Positions 9,501 through 16,713 of a stretch of 53,582 nucleotides of DNA are shown here, piece by piece. Positions within the stretch are counted from its first letter, which is position 1. The number at the start of each line of letters is the position of its first letter. The stretch comes from Profundicola sp964553105 (GTDB taxonomy: Bacteria; Bacteroidota; Bacteroidia; Flavobacteriales; Weeksellaceae), in the NCBI GenBank assembly GCA_964553105.1, contig CAZKJO010000009.1:1-53582 (forward strand), written 5' to 3'. The notes under the pieces were generated by a model that saw nothing but the letters and a program-made list of their open reading frames with translations, was not told the origin of the DNA and made no database searches. A program made the position numbers and the translations under genes.

Positions 9501-11214
9501 TTGTTACTAAACCGTTGTCAGCTAAGAAACTTTGCCAAGTTTGATTATCGTCAAATTCTTCTCTATAATTAAAGTCCTTATCACATAAAACAAGTTCCAA
9601 ATTACTCGGAATACTTAAGAATTGAGGAACGTCATAAAATCGAATCGTGATAGGTCCAATTCTTGGCGTCCTACAGCCGTTCGCTCCTTGAACTAAAACA
9701 TCAACCCAAACTTGAGTTCCATCTGTAATATTTAACTGATTGATAGGAGTAGTAGATGTAGATGAGCTATAATAGTTGATATCTCCATTGGGTATATTTC
9801 CAAATAAATATTCATCTAGATCAGTTACAGCATGATTGTTTTCAACTCCCTCTAAATTATTACTATCTACATTGTCACATATATATAGTTCCAAGTTATT
9901 CGGATCGATTTGCAAGAATCCAAGTACAGAGGAAATCTCCAAGCTAGAAACATCATAACATGTACCGTCATATGCGACTTGTGCATAAATCGTTATCGAG
10001 TCACCTGTAAAACTAAAGTTGGTAGGATTTGGAATTGGATTAGTTAAACCCTCATCATAATAGTATGTTATTGTAAAGTTTCCTGCGGGATTTAATGAAA
10101 CGTAATTATTATAGTCATTTAAGTCTACCGTGTTACTACACATTATAACTTGATCGTCCAGAGCTATAGGATAGAATGGCGAAACCGGGATATCATCATG
10201 CAGAATTAAATCTACTATTTCTCCTTGTTGATTTCTGTAGTTAGGGTATCTTACTTCAACTGTATATTGCAAATTAGATAAATCTGCATTCACTGTAATT
10301 TGTTCACCTGTACCAATAATATTATTTCCTGGATCATTTGGCGTATAACCACCTTCAATCCATGCAATACTTGGCGTTCTTGCTCCATTGGGAGTAAACT
10401 CATAGGCCTCATTTTGAGCCTCCCAGTTTCCGTCAGAATAGTTTCTGCCAGCAGGAGAATAACCAAGTGTACCATATTTATCTTGTATTCCAACCACCGC
10501 ATTGGTAATAGCACCACATGCCATTACTTTATCTTTAATGAAAATTTGAATCTTGTTGGTTAACTCCTCTAAAACAACTTGAACAGATGTAGTACGGTTA
10601 TCTGTACAATAGAACACTTCAGCATCTACATAAGTAATAACCATTTTTCTTGCAGGAAACGTCCCAATCATATTGTAATATACAGAAGCTCCTGGTATTC
10701 CATCGATTCGTAAATCATAATGTGCTGCGAATATCGAATTTCTAGTTAGGTTGGAGTTTGGTAAGTCAGCTGATGGATATCTTAAATTAATGTCACCACC
10801 TTGCAACGGGTCCATTGAAATCACACCATTTTCACCGATAGCTAATTCAGAGGTTGTTTCGTCGAAAAAACTAAACTGAAAAAAGTTAATGGTAGGAGAG
10901 AATTTATCAATTCCATTAAAGTCTATCTCCGTTCCAAGATTCGCCACATCATTAAACGCAATTAATGGTGCATACGGAATCGTATTCATTTCATAGCTTT
11001 CTGTGGATCTTGTATCTGTATAATCAACCTCAAAAGTAAATTGATCATTAGGGTTGGCTACCTCACAATTAATCTCAGTTTCTGTAGAGCCAGCAATTCT
11101 TATTTCAGGGTTCATGGCTTCCTGCATAGGAGCAACGGCGGTAAATAAATTTATATTAAACCCTAAAATAACTAGAGATACGAATAAGGCGAATAAACTG
11201 AGACTTTTACGCAT
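6553..11214 (-). CDS. Giant T9SS type B cargo protein, repeat-built (paralogue 2)
   Basis: This is a 1553-residue exported protein with the same plan as the next gene on this strand: a hydrophobic N-terminal signal segment, a nidogen-like N-terminal domain (YDTRSTESYEM-like start, IGENGVISMD, GYSPAGRNYSDGNWE), nine Cys-Asp repeats (for example HGVCDNNADGEELFD and FDVCDTNINGKPD), an Ig-like segment, ITVVATG...EYSLDGINF, and a CHU_C sorting domain with NVITPNGDGYNDC and MYDRYGKVIF. Repeats match the paralogue in the same order, so the whole gene was duplicated. The start is 2 nt after the lnt stop, implying read-through from lnt. Acidic CDxNxDG segments could bind calcium; that and surface adhesion are inferred. 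Confidence 0.9.
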   Translation of the reverse strand: MRKSLSLFALFVSLVILGFNINLFTAVAPMQEAMNPEIRIAGSTETEINCEVANPNDQFTFEVDYTDTRSTESYEMNTIPYAPLIAFNDVANLGTEIDFNGIDKFSPTINFFQFSFFDETTSELAIGENGVISMDPLQGGDINLRYPSADLPNSNLTRNSIFAAHYDLRIDGIPGASVYYNMIGTFPARKMVITYVDAEVFYCTDNRTTSVQVVLEELTNKIQIFIKDKVMACGAITNAVVGIQDKYGTLGYSPAGRNYSDGNWEAQNEAYEFTPNGARTPSIAWIEGGYTPNDPGNNIIGTGEQITVNADLSNLQYTVEVRYPNYRNQQGEIVDLILHDDIPVSPFYPIALDDQVIMCSNTVDLNDYNNYVSLNPAGNFTITYYYDEGLTNPIPNPTNFSFTGDSITIYAQVAYDGTCYDVSSLEISSVLGFLQIDPNNLELYICDNVDSNNLEGVENNHAVTDLDEYLFGNIPNGDINYYSSSTSTTPINQLNITDGTQVWVDVLVQGANGCRTPRIGPITIRFYDVPQFLSIPSNLELVLCDKDFNYREEFDDNQTWQSFLADNGLVTNDPNHTITVYETEEDAIAGTNALTQVTMDQSDVTYNPRNNSREAQLFIRIEDENGCFSIKEITARIRFYGVKATDTPLFNFCVNEGTSIPVDLSCFLANADFNNDGNFGEGMFNQIYFEDGTTSNDINDVYDISYHNTEADAKAGINEISENQTITTADVGNKTFYVRFTLCESCTADGDDCYTVKKIRFRVVTTKPNTQVVDVCYENENSTFVPNLNIFNLQLFDNPNSYTIEYYETQNDANNQTNQITEYTFTGNNYLWVRIKSNLNFNGTSCFDNPVNPCEGVYRIQFVFGAQIEAIDFPEQQIHGVCDNNADGEELFDVTIFEEDIYQGEASFEYYNNLNETTLVLSSRINDPTQVLFAGTDGSATKTIYAKLNFDDSSCYQIVRLTITLNFIPPILTENAFLCACLPNPGQYATYDLTQAVESMFSADNAQNGNDFDEMQISYHNFYNDALDGTNEIFNIQNYSSIRGNEEIYVRFYSPESTCYSVDTLTLKNLVLPVPIPGEFDVCDTNINGKPDIIFSDLDNIVMPNNTEGYFFSYYWTYEDAENAVNPIISTEDAVDPIDFFYEFNTLPEKVYVRVDSDNGECPESALQSGNICSGINEVILNVGDDLNINIAEFDLPPVCDTFDETGEIDNPSYNDGIADGIDLTQSESEIIQATGANLGDLRLLYYESLNDLETDIYPYGNNVIEDPTNYTNMNSQGLPIEQVYVKIEYTNNDYCPIYVILNITVLNGPELFPDEIYYICPNSEVDIRLDIPTSEDVANYSFEWTLPDGTIITDQHELLDATQVGVYAVRITDNRTNCSSPIMNFTVQEIDPPHIINLVVENESSITVVATGFEDLALEYSLDGINFQNSNTFHNLEPGLYTVWVRYIYNNRMCVSESKSTILIEIFNVITPNGDGYNDCISFDNLHVFGSDNSTLIMYDRYGKVIFSEKSNSIIKWCGHYGGRVLPSTNYWFKLIIPDGREKTGYITLKNY

Positions 11215-11216
11215 TT

Positions 11217-12869
11217 TTAAACCTTTTTGTCTTTATTAAGTAACTTTGTTGCGAAAGCATAAGCTAGAATAATGCTTGACACAATTAATGCCATTCTTGC
11301 CAAAAAATCACCTGCAATACTGTAATTAGTAATTTCGGTGTTCATTTTTAGTGTTCCCGACAGAGCGCCTTGTTTCTCGTAAGCTAAGCTTTCTATAACA
11401 TCTCCACGTTGATTAATAAATGCAGAAATACCACTATTGGCTGATCGAGCAATGCTTCGTCTATTTTCAATCGCACGAAGTCTGGCATAATCCAAAAATT
11501 GTCGATGCCCATCGGTATTGCCCCACCACGAATCATTGGTTGAGATGCTAATTAAATTAGCTCCATTCTTAACAAATTCGCTGGTGAATTCGCCATAAAT
11601 GGATTCGTAACATATGGTTGGTGCAATCTCTGCTGTATTTTGTTGGTTCACAAAATTGGTTATGTTTTGTGACTTTGTGAGGGAGTAGGTGCTGCCTCCA
11701 AAATCAAGCATAAGACTGCCAAGTAAAGGTTTCAAAATTGAGGGATAGGGGAAGTATTCTACGCCAACTACCAATTTAGATTTATGATAGTATGGAATAG
11801 AATCGTTTTGGTTTTCTAATTGTATTGCAGAATTATAGCGATTCACCCAAACATCTTCTTTATAAGGAATAGACGTTAGATTAGGCGCTTGGGTTGCGTT
11901 GGTGAACTCTATCATGCTCGTGCCTCCAATAAAAACTACTTTCGGGTATTTAGAAATCCACTGATTAAGTTGAATAATATTAGGATCCAATTGAAGGTCG
12001 TTCATAACTACATCTTCTCTTCCGGGGAAAGATGTTTCGGGAGTAACAATCAAGTCTATATCTTGCGTCATTACTTTTTCTCCCTCTGTTATGATTTCTT
12101 GTAGAATTTCCGCACTAGATTTCTCATATTTTTCTCTATAAGGATCTAACTCAGGCTGAATTACCACAACATTAATTTCTTCTCCTTTTTCTTCGTAATT
12201 ATAATAGGTTAAATAAGAAATTCCAATCGGAAGTAGTACGACAACTACAAATGCAATAATCAATTTCTTCATTAATTTCTTGTTGCCATGCTCCAAATAA
12301 AGCATCACCGCTTTAAATAAAATTAGATTGGCAACCCAAATCCAAAGTGTACCTCCAAAGGTACCGGTTAAATCATACCACTGAATCCATTTGTAGTAAG
12401 AAGCAAATCCGTTGCCTAGGTTGAGCCAAGGCCAAGAGAAATCCCAATTTAAGTGGAGTTTTTCAAAAGCCATCCAAAAGGTGGGTAGAAAAGCGAAACC
12501 ATACCACTCACCGTGTTTTTGTCTTATAAAATGATAAGATATAAACACAATCGCCATGAAAAGTGAGTTAAGAATTACCGGGAAAAAATAGGCAATCATA
12601 GCTTGTTGATTTTCCATAGCGGTAGCATCTACCTGTGGTTTAGCAAAATATAACCATCTATAGGCTAAAGCGTTCCAGATGATAAAAGACAGCCAAGACA
12701 ATAAAAATATCTTTAGGCTCTTCCTTTTAAAAGGTGCATCCGAAAACTGTTTTTCTATTATTAATAATGGAATAAAAGCAATAAACAGTAAGCCTGGAAA
12801 ACCTAAAGTAGGCCAAGACAAAGCTAGAAATAAACCCGTTATTGTAGCTAATAGTACAGATTTCCACAT
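11217..12869 (-). CDS. lnt: Apolipoprotein N-acyltransferase
   Basis: This enzyme N-acylates the lipid-modified Cys of apolipoproteins in the inner membrane, the last step of lipoprotein maturation. At 550 residues it has an N-terminal bundle of membrane segments (about 1-220) followed by a periplasmic nitrilase-fold domain and a last membrane helix near the C-terminus. The nitrilase triad is visible: Glu in TPETSFPGRE, Lys in YHKSKLVVGVEYFPYPS and Cys in PTICYESIYGEF; SISTNDSWWG is also typical. Its promoter (12875-12904) is a good Bacteroidetes match only 5 nt before the ATG. The giant T9SS gene starts 2 nt after its stop. Confidence 0.94.
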   Translation of the reverse strand: MWKSVLLATITGLFLALSWPTLGFPGLLFIAFIPLLIIEKQFSDAPFKRKSLKIFLLSWLSFIIWNALAYRWLYFAKPQVDATAMENQQAMIAYFFPVILNSLFMAIVFISYHFIRQKHGEWYGFAFLPTFWMAFEKLHLNWDFSWPWLNLGNGFASYYKWIQWYDLTGTFGGTLWIWVANLILFKAVMLYLEHGNKKLMKKLIIAFVVVVLLPIGISYLTYYNYEEKGEEINVVVIQPELDPYREKYEKSSAEILQEIITEGEKVMTQDIDLIVTPETSFPGREDVVMNDLQLDPNIIQLNQWISKYPKVVFIGGTSMIEFTNATQAPNLTSIPYKEDVWVNRYNSAIQLENQNDSIPYYHKSKLVVGVEYFPYPSILKPLLGSLMLDFGGSTYSLTKSQNITNFVNQQNTAEIAPTICYESIYGEFTSEFVKNGANLISISTNDSWWGNTDGHRQFLDYARLRAIENRRSIARSANSGISAFINQRGDVIESLAYEKQGALSGTLKMNTEITNYSIAGDFLARMALIVSSIILAYAFATKLLNKDKKV

Positions 12870-12874
12870 GGGAG

Positions 12875-12904
12875 CAAAGATATAAGAATTATGAAAAATT
12901 CAAA
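12875..12904 (-). promoter_or_regulatory. lnt promoter
   Basis: On the minus strand TTTG (12904-12901), an 18-nt spacer and a perfect TATCTTTG (12882-12875) end 5 nt before the lnt ATG. The predicted transcription start coincides with the start codon, so the mRNA may have no leader. Confidence 0.7.
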
Positions 12905-12949
12905 GTTGAAACTATGACATTTAAACGTTAAAATTATTATTCTTTAAAT

Positions 12950-12989
12950 AAAAAACCACCATATAAAATGGTTAATTCTATATGGTGGT
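12950..12989 (-). terminator. Terminator after the secreted amylase gene
   Basis: An 11-bp perfect stem (ACCACCATATA at 12955-12965 with TATATGGTGGT at 12979-12989) is followed on the minus strand by a U-run (A-run 12950-12955). It ends the amylase unit before the lnt promoter. Confidence 0.85.
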
Positions 12990-13010
12990 GCTTTTGTTAT
13001 TAACTTTAAA

Positions 13011-15848
13011 TTATTTAATTAAAATCTTTTCGGATTTGCGATTTATTTGGTCGTCAAGCACCAAGATATAAACATTCTCTTTTGAAATACTCGAAATATC
13101 TAATTGACCATTTCCGGCGTCAACCTTTTTAGTCCAAATTAGTTTACCTTGTAAATCATATAAGCTAAACGTAGCCTTTTGGCTAATATTGTATTTTACT
13201 CTTATTAGACTATTTTCTACAGGATTATTTAAGACTTGAAAATCAAAATCTGAATTAAACTCAACTTCTTCCATTCCTAATGTTTCCGCTGGTTGGTTAC
13301 CAAAAATCTTAAACTCACCTGGTAATAAGGTTACTGTTTGGTTAGTGCTTGTTACACTAAAACCGGTATTGTCTAATAAATTATACCACATTCCTGTATT
13401 CTCGAAGTTTGGTGTCACCACAGAGGTTGTTGTTTTAAAATTAGCTAAAACAATAACTTTGTTTAAGCTAGAGTTCGGTATCGAATTATCCCAAATGTGA
13501 ATCTTTGGTAATAAATTTCCTGATTCAACCGTATAGGTATTGGTTTTAAAAACTTCGTTATTGTTTCTTAACGCAATAATTTGAGCCCACATATCATAAA
13601 CTGCCGTCCTATTAGCATCTGAGTCATAATTCAATGAAAATGCTACAGGTTTTGGTGATAATCGGCAATCATTGCTATAAGTACCGTCCTCACATCTATT
13701 GATTCCAAAATCATAGCCTAATTCACCAAATTGCCAAATCATTTTTGGTCCTGGAACTGTGAAAAACACAGCACCAAATGCTTTCTGCCTTTCTAATGCG
13801 GTAGTTAAATTTTGCACATTATAGCTCCCACTAGAAGCTCCGTATTCAAGGTTTTTGAACATTAATCTTTCTTCGTCATGGCTTTCTCCATAGCTAAGAG
13901 ATCTCTTTTCTGTAAAACCTTGATTTATGTGGTTAATTCGATTAAAGTTACTGTTGCTCGAGTGTCCCATGGTGTTCTGGTTAAAAGCATTGTTTAAGTT
14001 GTTCCAAGTCATAATACCTTTTCCTTCATCTACACGATAATTAGCCCATTCAGCTTCTTCTGCAGATGTACCTAAATGCTCGAATATCACATAAGAGGTT
14101 TCATCAACATCCCATTGATAATCTGCATACATTTTCAAAACATCAACGCGATCTTGCTGATATGAATTTGTACAAGCTTCATCATTTTCAGTACAATTTT
14201 GAGTGAACCCTTTGGTTAAATCCCATCTAAATCCATCAATCTTATATTCATTAATCCAATGCTGAATCACTCTTTGAACATAATATCTAGTATATTGCGA
14301 TTGATGGTTGAAGTCTTCAAAAACATTATAAGAATGTCTTGGACTGGTGTTGAAATAAGGATTATCTGCACGCACAGAACCATAACCATCTCCATTTTCA
14401 TCCACATTCCAAAGTCTAACCAATGGATTCCTGCCTGTGGCGTGATTTAAAGCAATATCTAATATAACGGCTATACCATTTTGGTGGGCAACATCTACAA
14501 ATTCTTTAAATTTATCTTGAGTTCCATAGGCTTTGTCTAAGGCATAATGAAAAGAAGGATTATATCCCCAAGATTGATTCCCATCGAATTCCATAATTGG
14601 CATTAATTCGATAGCATTTACATTTAAATTTTTTATGTAATCAATTCTATCAATTAAGGATTGAAAGTTTTTCTCTTCAGTAAAATCTCTAATCAAAACC
14701 TCATAAACAATTAAATCTTCCATGGCAGGTTTTTCAAAATCTTCAACTTGCCATGAATAAGAAGTTTGGTTGGTTTGAAAAACTGAAACCTCAAAATCTT
14801 GTCCGCTTGGGTAGGTTGGTATGTTAGGATAAGTTGAACTTTCTATCCATTGGTCATCATATGGAGATAAAACAATAGGAGAGTAAGGGTCGGCTACCTT
14901 AATATTATCATTGGTTCGATATTGGAAAGTATATATTTCACCTGCATTAAGTCCAGTCAATTCTATCCAAAATAACTCATCATTTTCGGTATCTTTATTC
15001 ATTACATAATCATCATGAATTTGATAATCATTAAAACTTCCAATAACATGAACATAATTTTTACCGGGCGCAATAAGTGCTAAACCAACTTTGGTTGGGT
15101 CACTAGGGTGATAGTTGATTCCTGGCTCTATCCAAGAAGGAATAGGAGAGATTTGATCAGTTGGAATAATACTTACACTGAAATTTACTTCTAAAACATT
15201 TTCAGCATTATCTGTTGCTTTCAACTTTACATTTCCACTTTCAGATGGTGAAAAAGAATAATTAAATTGGGTAGAAGTAGATGAGGTTTCATATACTATA
15301 TTATTATTTAAGGATAGCTCAAATGTAGCATCTACCGTGCTGCTTGCTTGAACATTGATCGATTCTCCAGCATTTATTTCAATATTTTCATTGGATTCCG
15401 GTTGAATTAAATTAAGTTGAAATAATCCCACTTCAACCTCCATGTCTTGAGATTTTTTATCTCCATTTCCGTTTTTTGCCTTTATAAGAAAACCAATTTT
15501 TCCGATTCCTATTCTGTTATAGAATTCTGTAGGAACGAAGGCTATGGTATAGGTATCATTGTCCGCATTATAAGTTAATCGATTGGCTTCATTAGAATTT
15601 GTCCAACTTCCATTAGTAGGGCAATCCATGGAGTTACTATCATTTAAATCAAACGACCAAGACCATAAATAGAGTGCATTATTTGTTATTCCCCAGGCTG
15701 ATTCATCAATGCTTGAACCATCAAAACTAAGAGTAATGGATTGAGTTTCTGCAAAATTTGTGGGAGAAACAGAAAATGAAACTTCTTGTTGCTGAGCTTG
15801 TAATCCTACAAATAGCAGGAATACAAAAAGTGTATAAATATTTTTCAT
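13011..15848 (-). CDS. Secreted GH13 alpha-amylase family protein with T9SS type A sorting domain
   Basis: This 945-residue extracellular enzyme of the alpha-amylase superfamily probably cleaves alpha-1,4-glucans such as starch. The signal peptide is MKNIYTLFVFLLFVGLQAQ. Beta-sandwich modules follow, including a CBM48/E-set-like segment (PGKNYVHVIGSFNDYQ). The GH13 barrel begins at YEVLIRDFTEEKNF; the expected nucleophile is Asp in DGFRWDLTKGF (about 541), the acid/base Glu in FEHLG (about 590), and the third Asp in ESHDEE (about 656). The last 80 or so residues (FSLYDLQGKLIWTKKVD to ILIK) form a Por-secretion type A sorting domain. The promoter overlaps a perfect palindrome (15889-15903), so sugar-responsive control is likely. 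Exact linkage specificity cannot be read. Confidence 0.9.
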   Translation of the reverse strand: MKNIYTLFVFLLFVGLQAQQQEVSFSVSPTNFAETQSITLSFDGSSIDESAWGITNNALYLWSWSFDLNDSNSMDCPTNGSWTNSNEANRLTYNADNDTYTIAFVPTEFYNRIGIGKIGFLIKAKNGNGDKKSQDMEVEVGLFQLNLIQPESNENIEINAGESINVQASSTVDATFELSLNNNIVYETSSTSTQFNYSFSPSESGNVKLKATDNAENVLEVNFSVSIIPTDQISPIPSWIEPGINYHPSDPTKVGLALIAPGKNYVHVIGSFNDYQIHDDYVMNKDTENDELFWIELTGLNAGEIYTFQYRTNDNIKVADPYSPIVLSPYDDQWIESSTYPNIPTYPSGQDFEVSVFQTNQTSYSWQVEDFEKPAMEDLIVYEVLIRDFTEEKNFQSLIDRIDYIKNLNVNAIELMPIMEFDGNQSWGYNPSFHYALDKAYGTQDKFKEFVDVAHQNGIAVILDIALNHATGRNPLVRLWNVDENGDGYGSVRADNPYFNTSPRHSYNVFEDFNHQSQYTRYYVQRVIQHWINEYKIDGFRWDLTKGFTQNCTENDEACTNSYQQDRVDVLKMYADYQWDVDETSYVIFEHLGTSAEEAEWANYRVDEGKGIMTWNNLNNAFNQNTMGHSSNSNFNRINHINQGFTEKRSLSYGESHDEERLMFKNLEYGASSGSYNVQNLTTALERQKAFGAVFFTVPGPKMIWQFGELGYDFGINRCEDGTYSNDCRLSPKPVAFSLNYDSDANRTAVYDMWAQIIALRNNNEVFKTNTYTVESGNLLPKIHIWDNSIPNSSLNKVIVLANFKTTTSVVTPNFENTGMWYNLLDNTGFSVTSTNQTVTLLPGEFKIFGNQPAETLGMEEVEFNSDFDFQVLNNPVENSLIRVKYNISQKATFSLYDLQGKLIWTKKVDAGNGQLDISSISKENVYILVLDDQINRKSEKILIK

Positions 15849-15871
15849 CTATTAAATTATTGGATGTCAAA

Positions 15872-15903
15872 CAAATATACAAAAATATGTGTACGCAGTA
15901 CAC
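15872..15903 (-). promoter_or_regulatory. Amylase promoter with adjoining 15-bp operator-like palindrome
   Basis: Two overlapping minus-strand -7 boxes, TATATTTG (15879-15872) and TATTTTTG (15887-15880), are followed upstream by GTGTAC-GCA-GTACAC (15889-15903), a perfect dyad with 6-bp arms. The dyad occupies the spacer/-33 region and no clear TTG is present, so a DNA-binding protein there would control the promoter directly. The regulator is unknown; the adjacent NrtR-like gene or a sugar-responsive LacI-type protein are candidates. Confidence 0.6.
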
Positions 15904-15916
15904 TATCACTAAAAAA

Positions 15917-16633
15917 CTATTTATCTTCGTTGCGCTCGAAAGAATAGAGTTGTGCTGGTTTATGATAAACGCCAGTTTGTTTTTCGTTCAATGGGATTAA
16001 ATCTTCAAGCTTCTTAATACTTTTTCTAAAGTTCCTTTTATCGAGTTTTTTATCTAAGATTAATTCATGAAGTTGTTGTAACTGACCTAAGGTGAATTTC
16101 TTAGGCAGCAATTCAAAGCTAATATGATTATTTTCTGTGTCTGCTCTCAAATGCTCTAAAGCATAATCTAAAATCTCATTGTGGTCGAAGGCTAATTCTG
16201 GAATATCATTCACATCAATCCATTCTGTATTTTTGGCAAATGATGAGGCTACTGGGTTTAGATCTTCCATCCTTACAAGCGAATAATAACCAATGGTTAC
16301 GATATGAGCATCTGGATCTTTTCTAACTTGTCTAAGCCATTGAGAATCTTTCTCTCCTTTGGTTCTATTTGGGTTTCCAAAGGCATGAAATTGCTTAAGG
16401 TATAAACCTTCAACTCCTGTTAACTCTTTTAGAACCCGATTGGCTGCCTCGTCTAAATCCTCTCCCATATAAACATGATCACCAGGAAGAGCAGACATAG
16501 GAACATGGGTTTCGCTTAATTTATCTTGTTCTATTAATAGTACTTTTAATTGGTTGTCGTCGAAGCCGAAAACAACACAATCAACCGAAATGTTCAAAAA
16601 GTTTCTCTCGTTCACAATTATAGGAAGTTGCAT
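15917..16633 (-). CDS. NrtR/AraR-like transcriptional regulator (Nudix domain plus winged helix)
   Basis: This 238-residue protein has an N-terminal Nudix fold (about 10-150) and a C-terminal winged helix (about 165-230; FTLGQLQQLHELILDKKLDK, then RNFRKSI and TGVYHKPAQLYSF), the NrtR-family architecture. In this family the Nudix domain senses an ADP-ribose-like or sugar ligand and the winged helix binds DNA; Bacteroides AraR belongs here. The Nudix box region (GEDLDEAANRVLKELTG) keeps Arg and one Glu but has Val and Leu where REUxEE needs Glu, so hydrolysis is doubtful. The gene is divergent from pfkA-gapA, with a 36-bp imperfect palindrome between, and lies upstream of the amylase. Control of glycolysis or sugar uptake is inferred. 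Its -7 box is 5 nt from the ATG. Confidence 0.88.
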   Translation of the reverse strand: MQLPIIVNERNFLNISVDCVVFGFDDNQLKVLLIEQDKLSETHVPMSALPGDHVYMGEDLDEAANRVLKELTGVEGLYLKQFHAFGNPNRTKGEKDSQWLRQVRKDPDAHIVTIGYYSLVRMEDLNPVASSFAKNTEWIDVNDIPELAFDHNEILDYALEHLRADTENNHISFELLPKKFTLGQLQQLHELILDKKLDKRNFRKSIKKLEDLIPLNEKQTGVYHKPAQLYSFERNEDK

Positions 16634-16638
16634 TTACA

Positions 16639-16668
16639 CAAAGGTAAAATATTCCTTATTATATTCAA
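16639..16668 (-). promoter_or_regulatory. Promoter of the NrtR-like regulator
   Basis: On the minus strand TTG (16668-16666), a 19-nt spacer and TACCTTTG (16646-16639), a perfect TAnnTTTG. The ATG follows after 5 nt, so the transcript may be leaderless. Confidence 0.65.
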
Positions 16669-16674
16669 CCTTTG
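16639..16674. promoter_or_regulatory. 36-bp imperfect palindrome between the NrtR-like gene and pfkA (candidate operator)
   Basis: CAAAGGT (16639-16645) is inverted as ACCTTTG (16668-16674), and within it AATAT (16648-16652) is inverted as ATATT (16661-16665), all about one centre (16656.5). Twenty-four of 36 positions are symmetric. It covers the whole minus-strand promoter of the regulator and lies 15 nt before the pfkA -7 box, a good position for an autoregulated divergent operator. Confidence 0.6.
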
Positions 16675-16688
16675 CCACGAAAGATTAT

Positions 16689-16696
16689 TATATTTG
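16689..16696 (+). promoter_or_regulatory. pfkA -7 box
   Basis: TATATTTG matches TAnnTTTG exactly, 17 nt before the pfkA ATG. The nearest TTTG upstream (16671-16674, in the palindrome) is only 14 nt away, shorter than usual, which could mean that this promoter needs activation. Confidence 0.55.
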
Positions 16697-16713
16697 TGCT
16701 CTAAATCTGTTAA

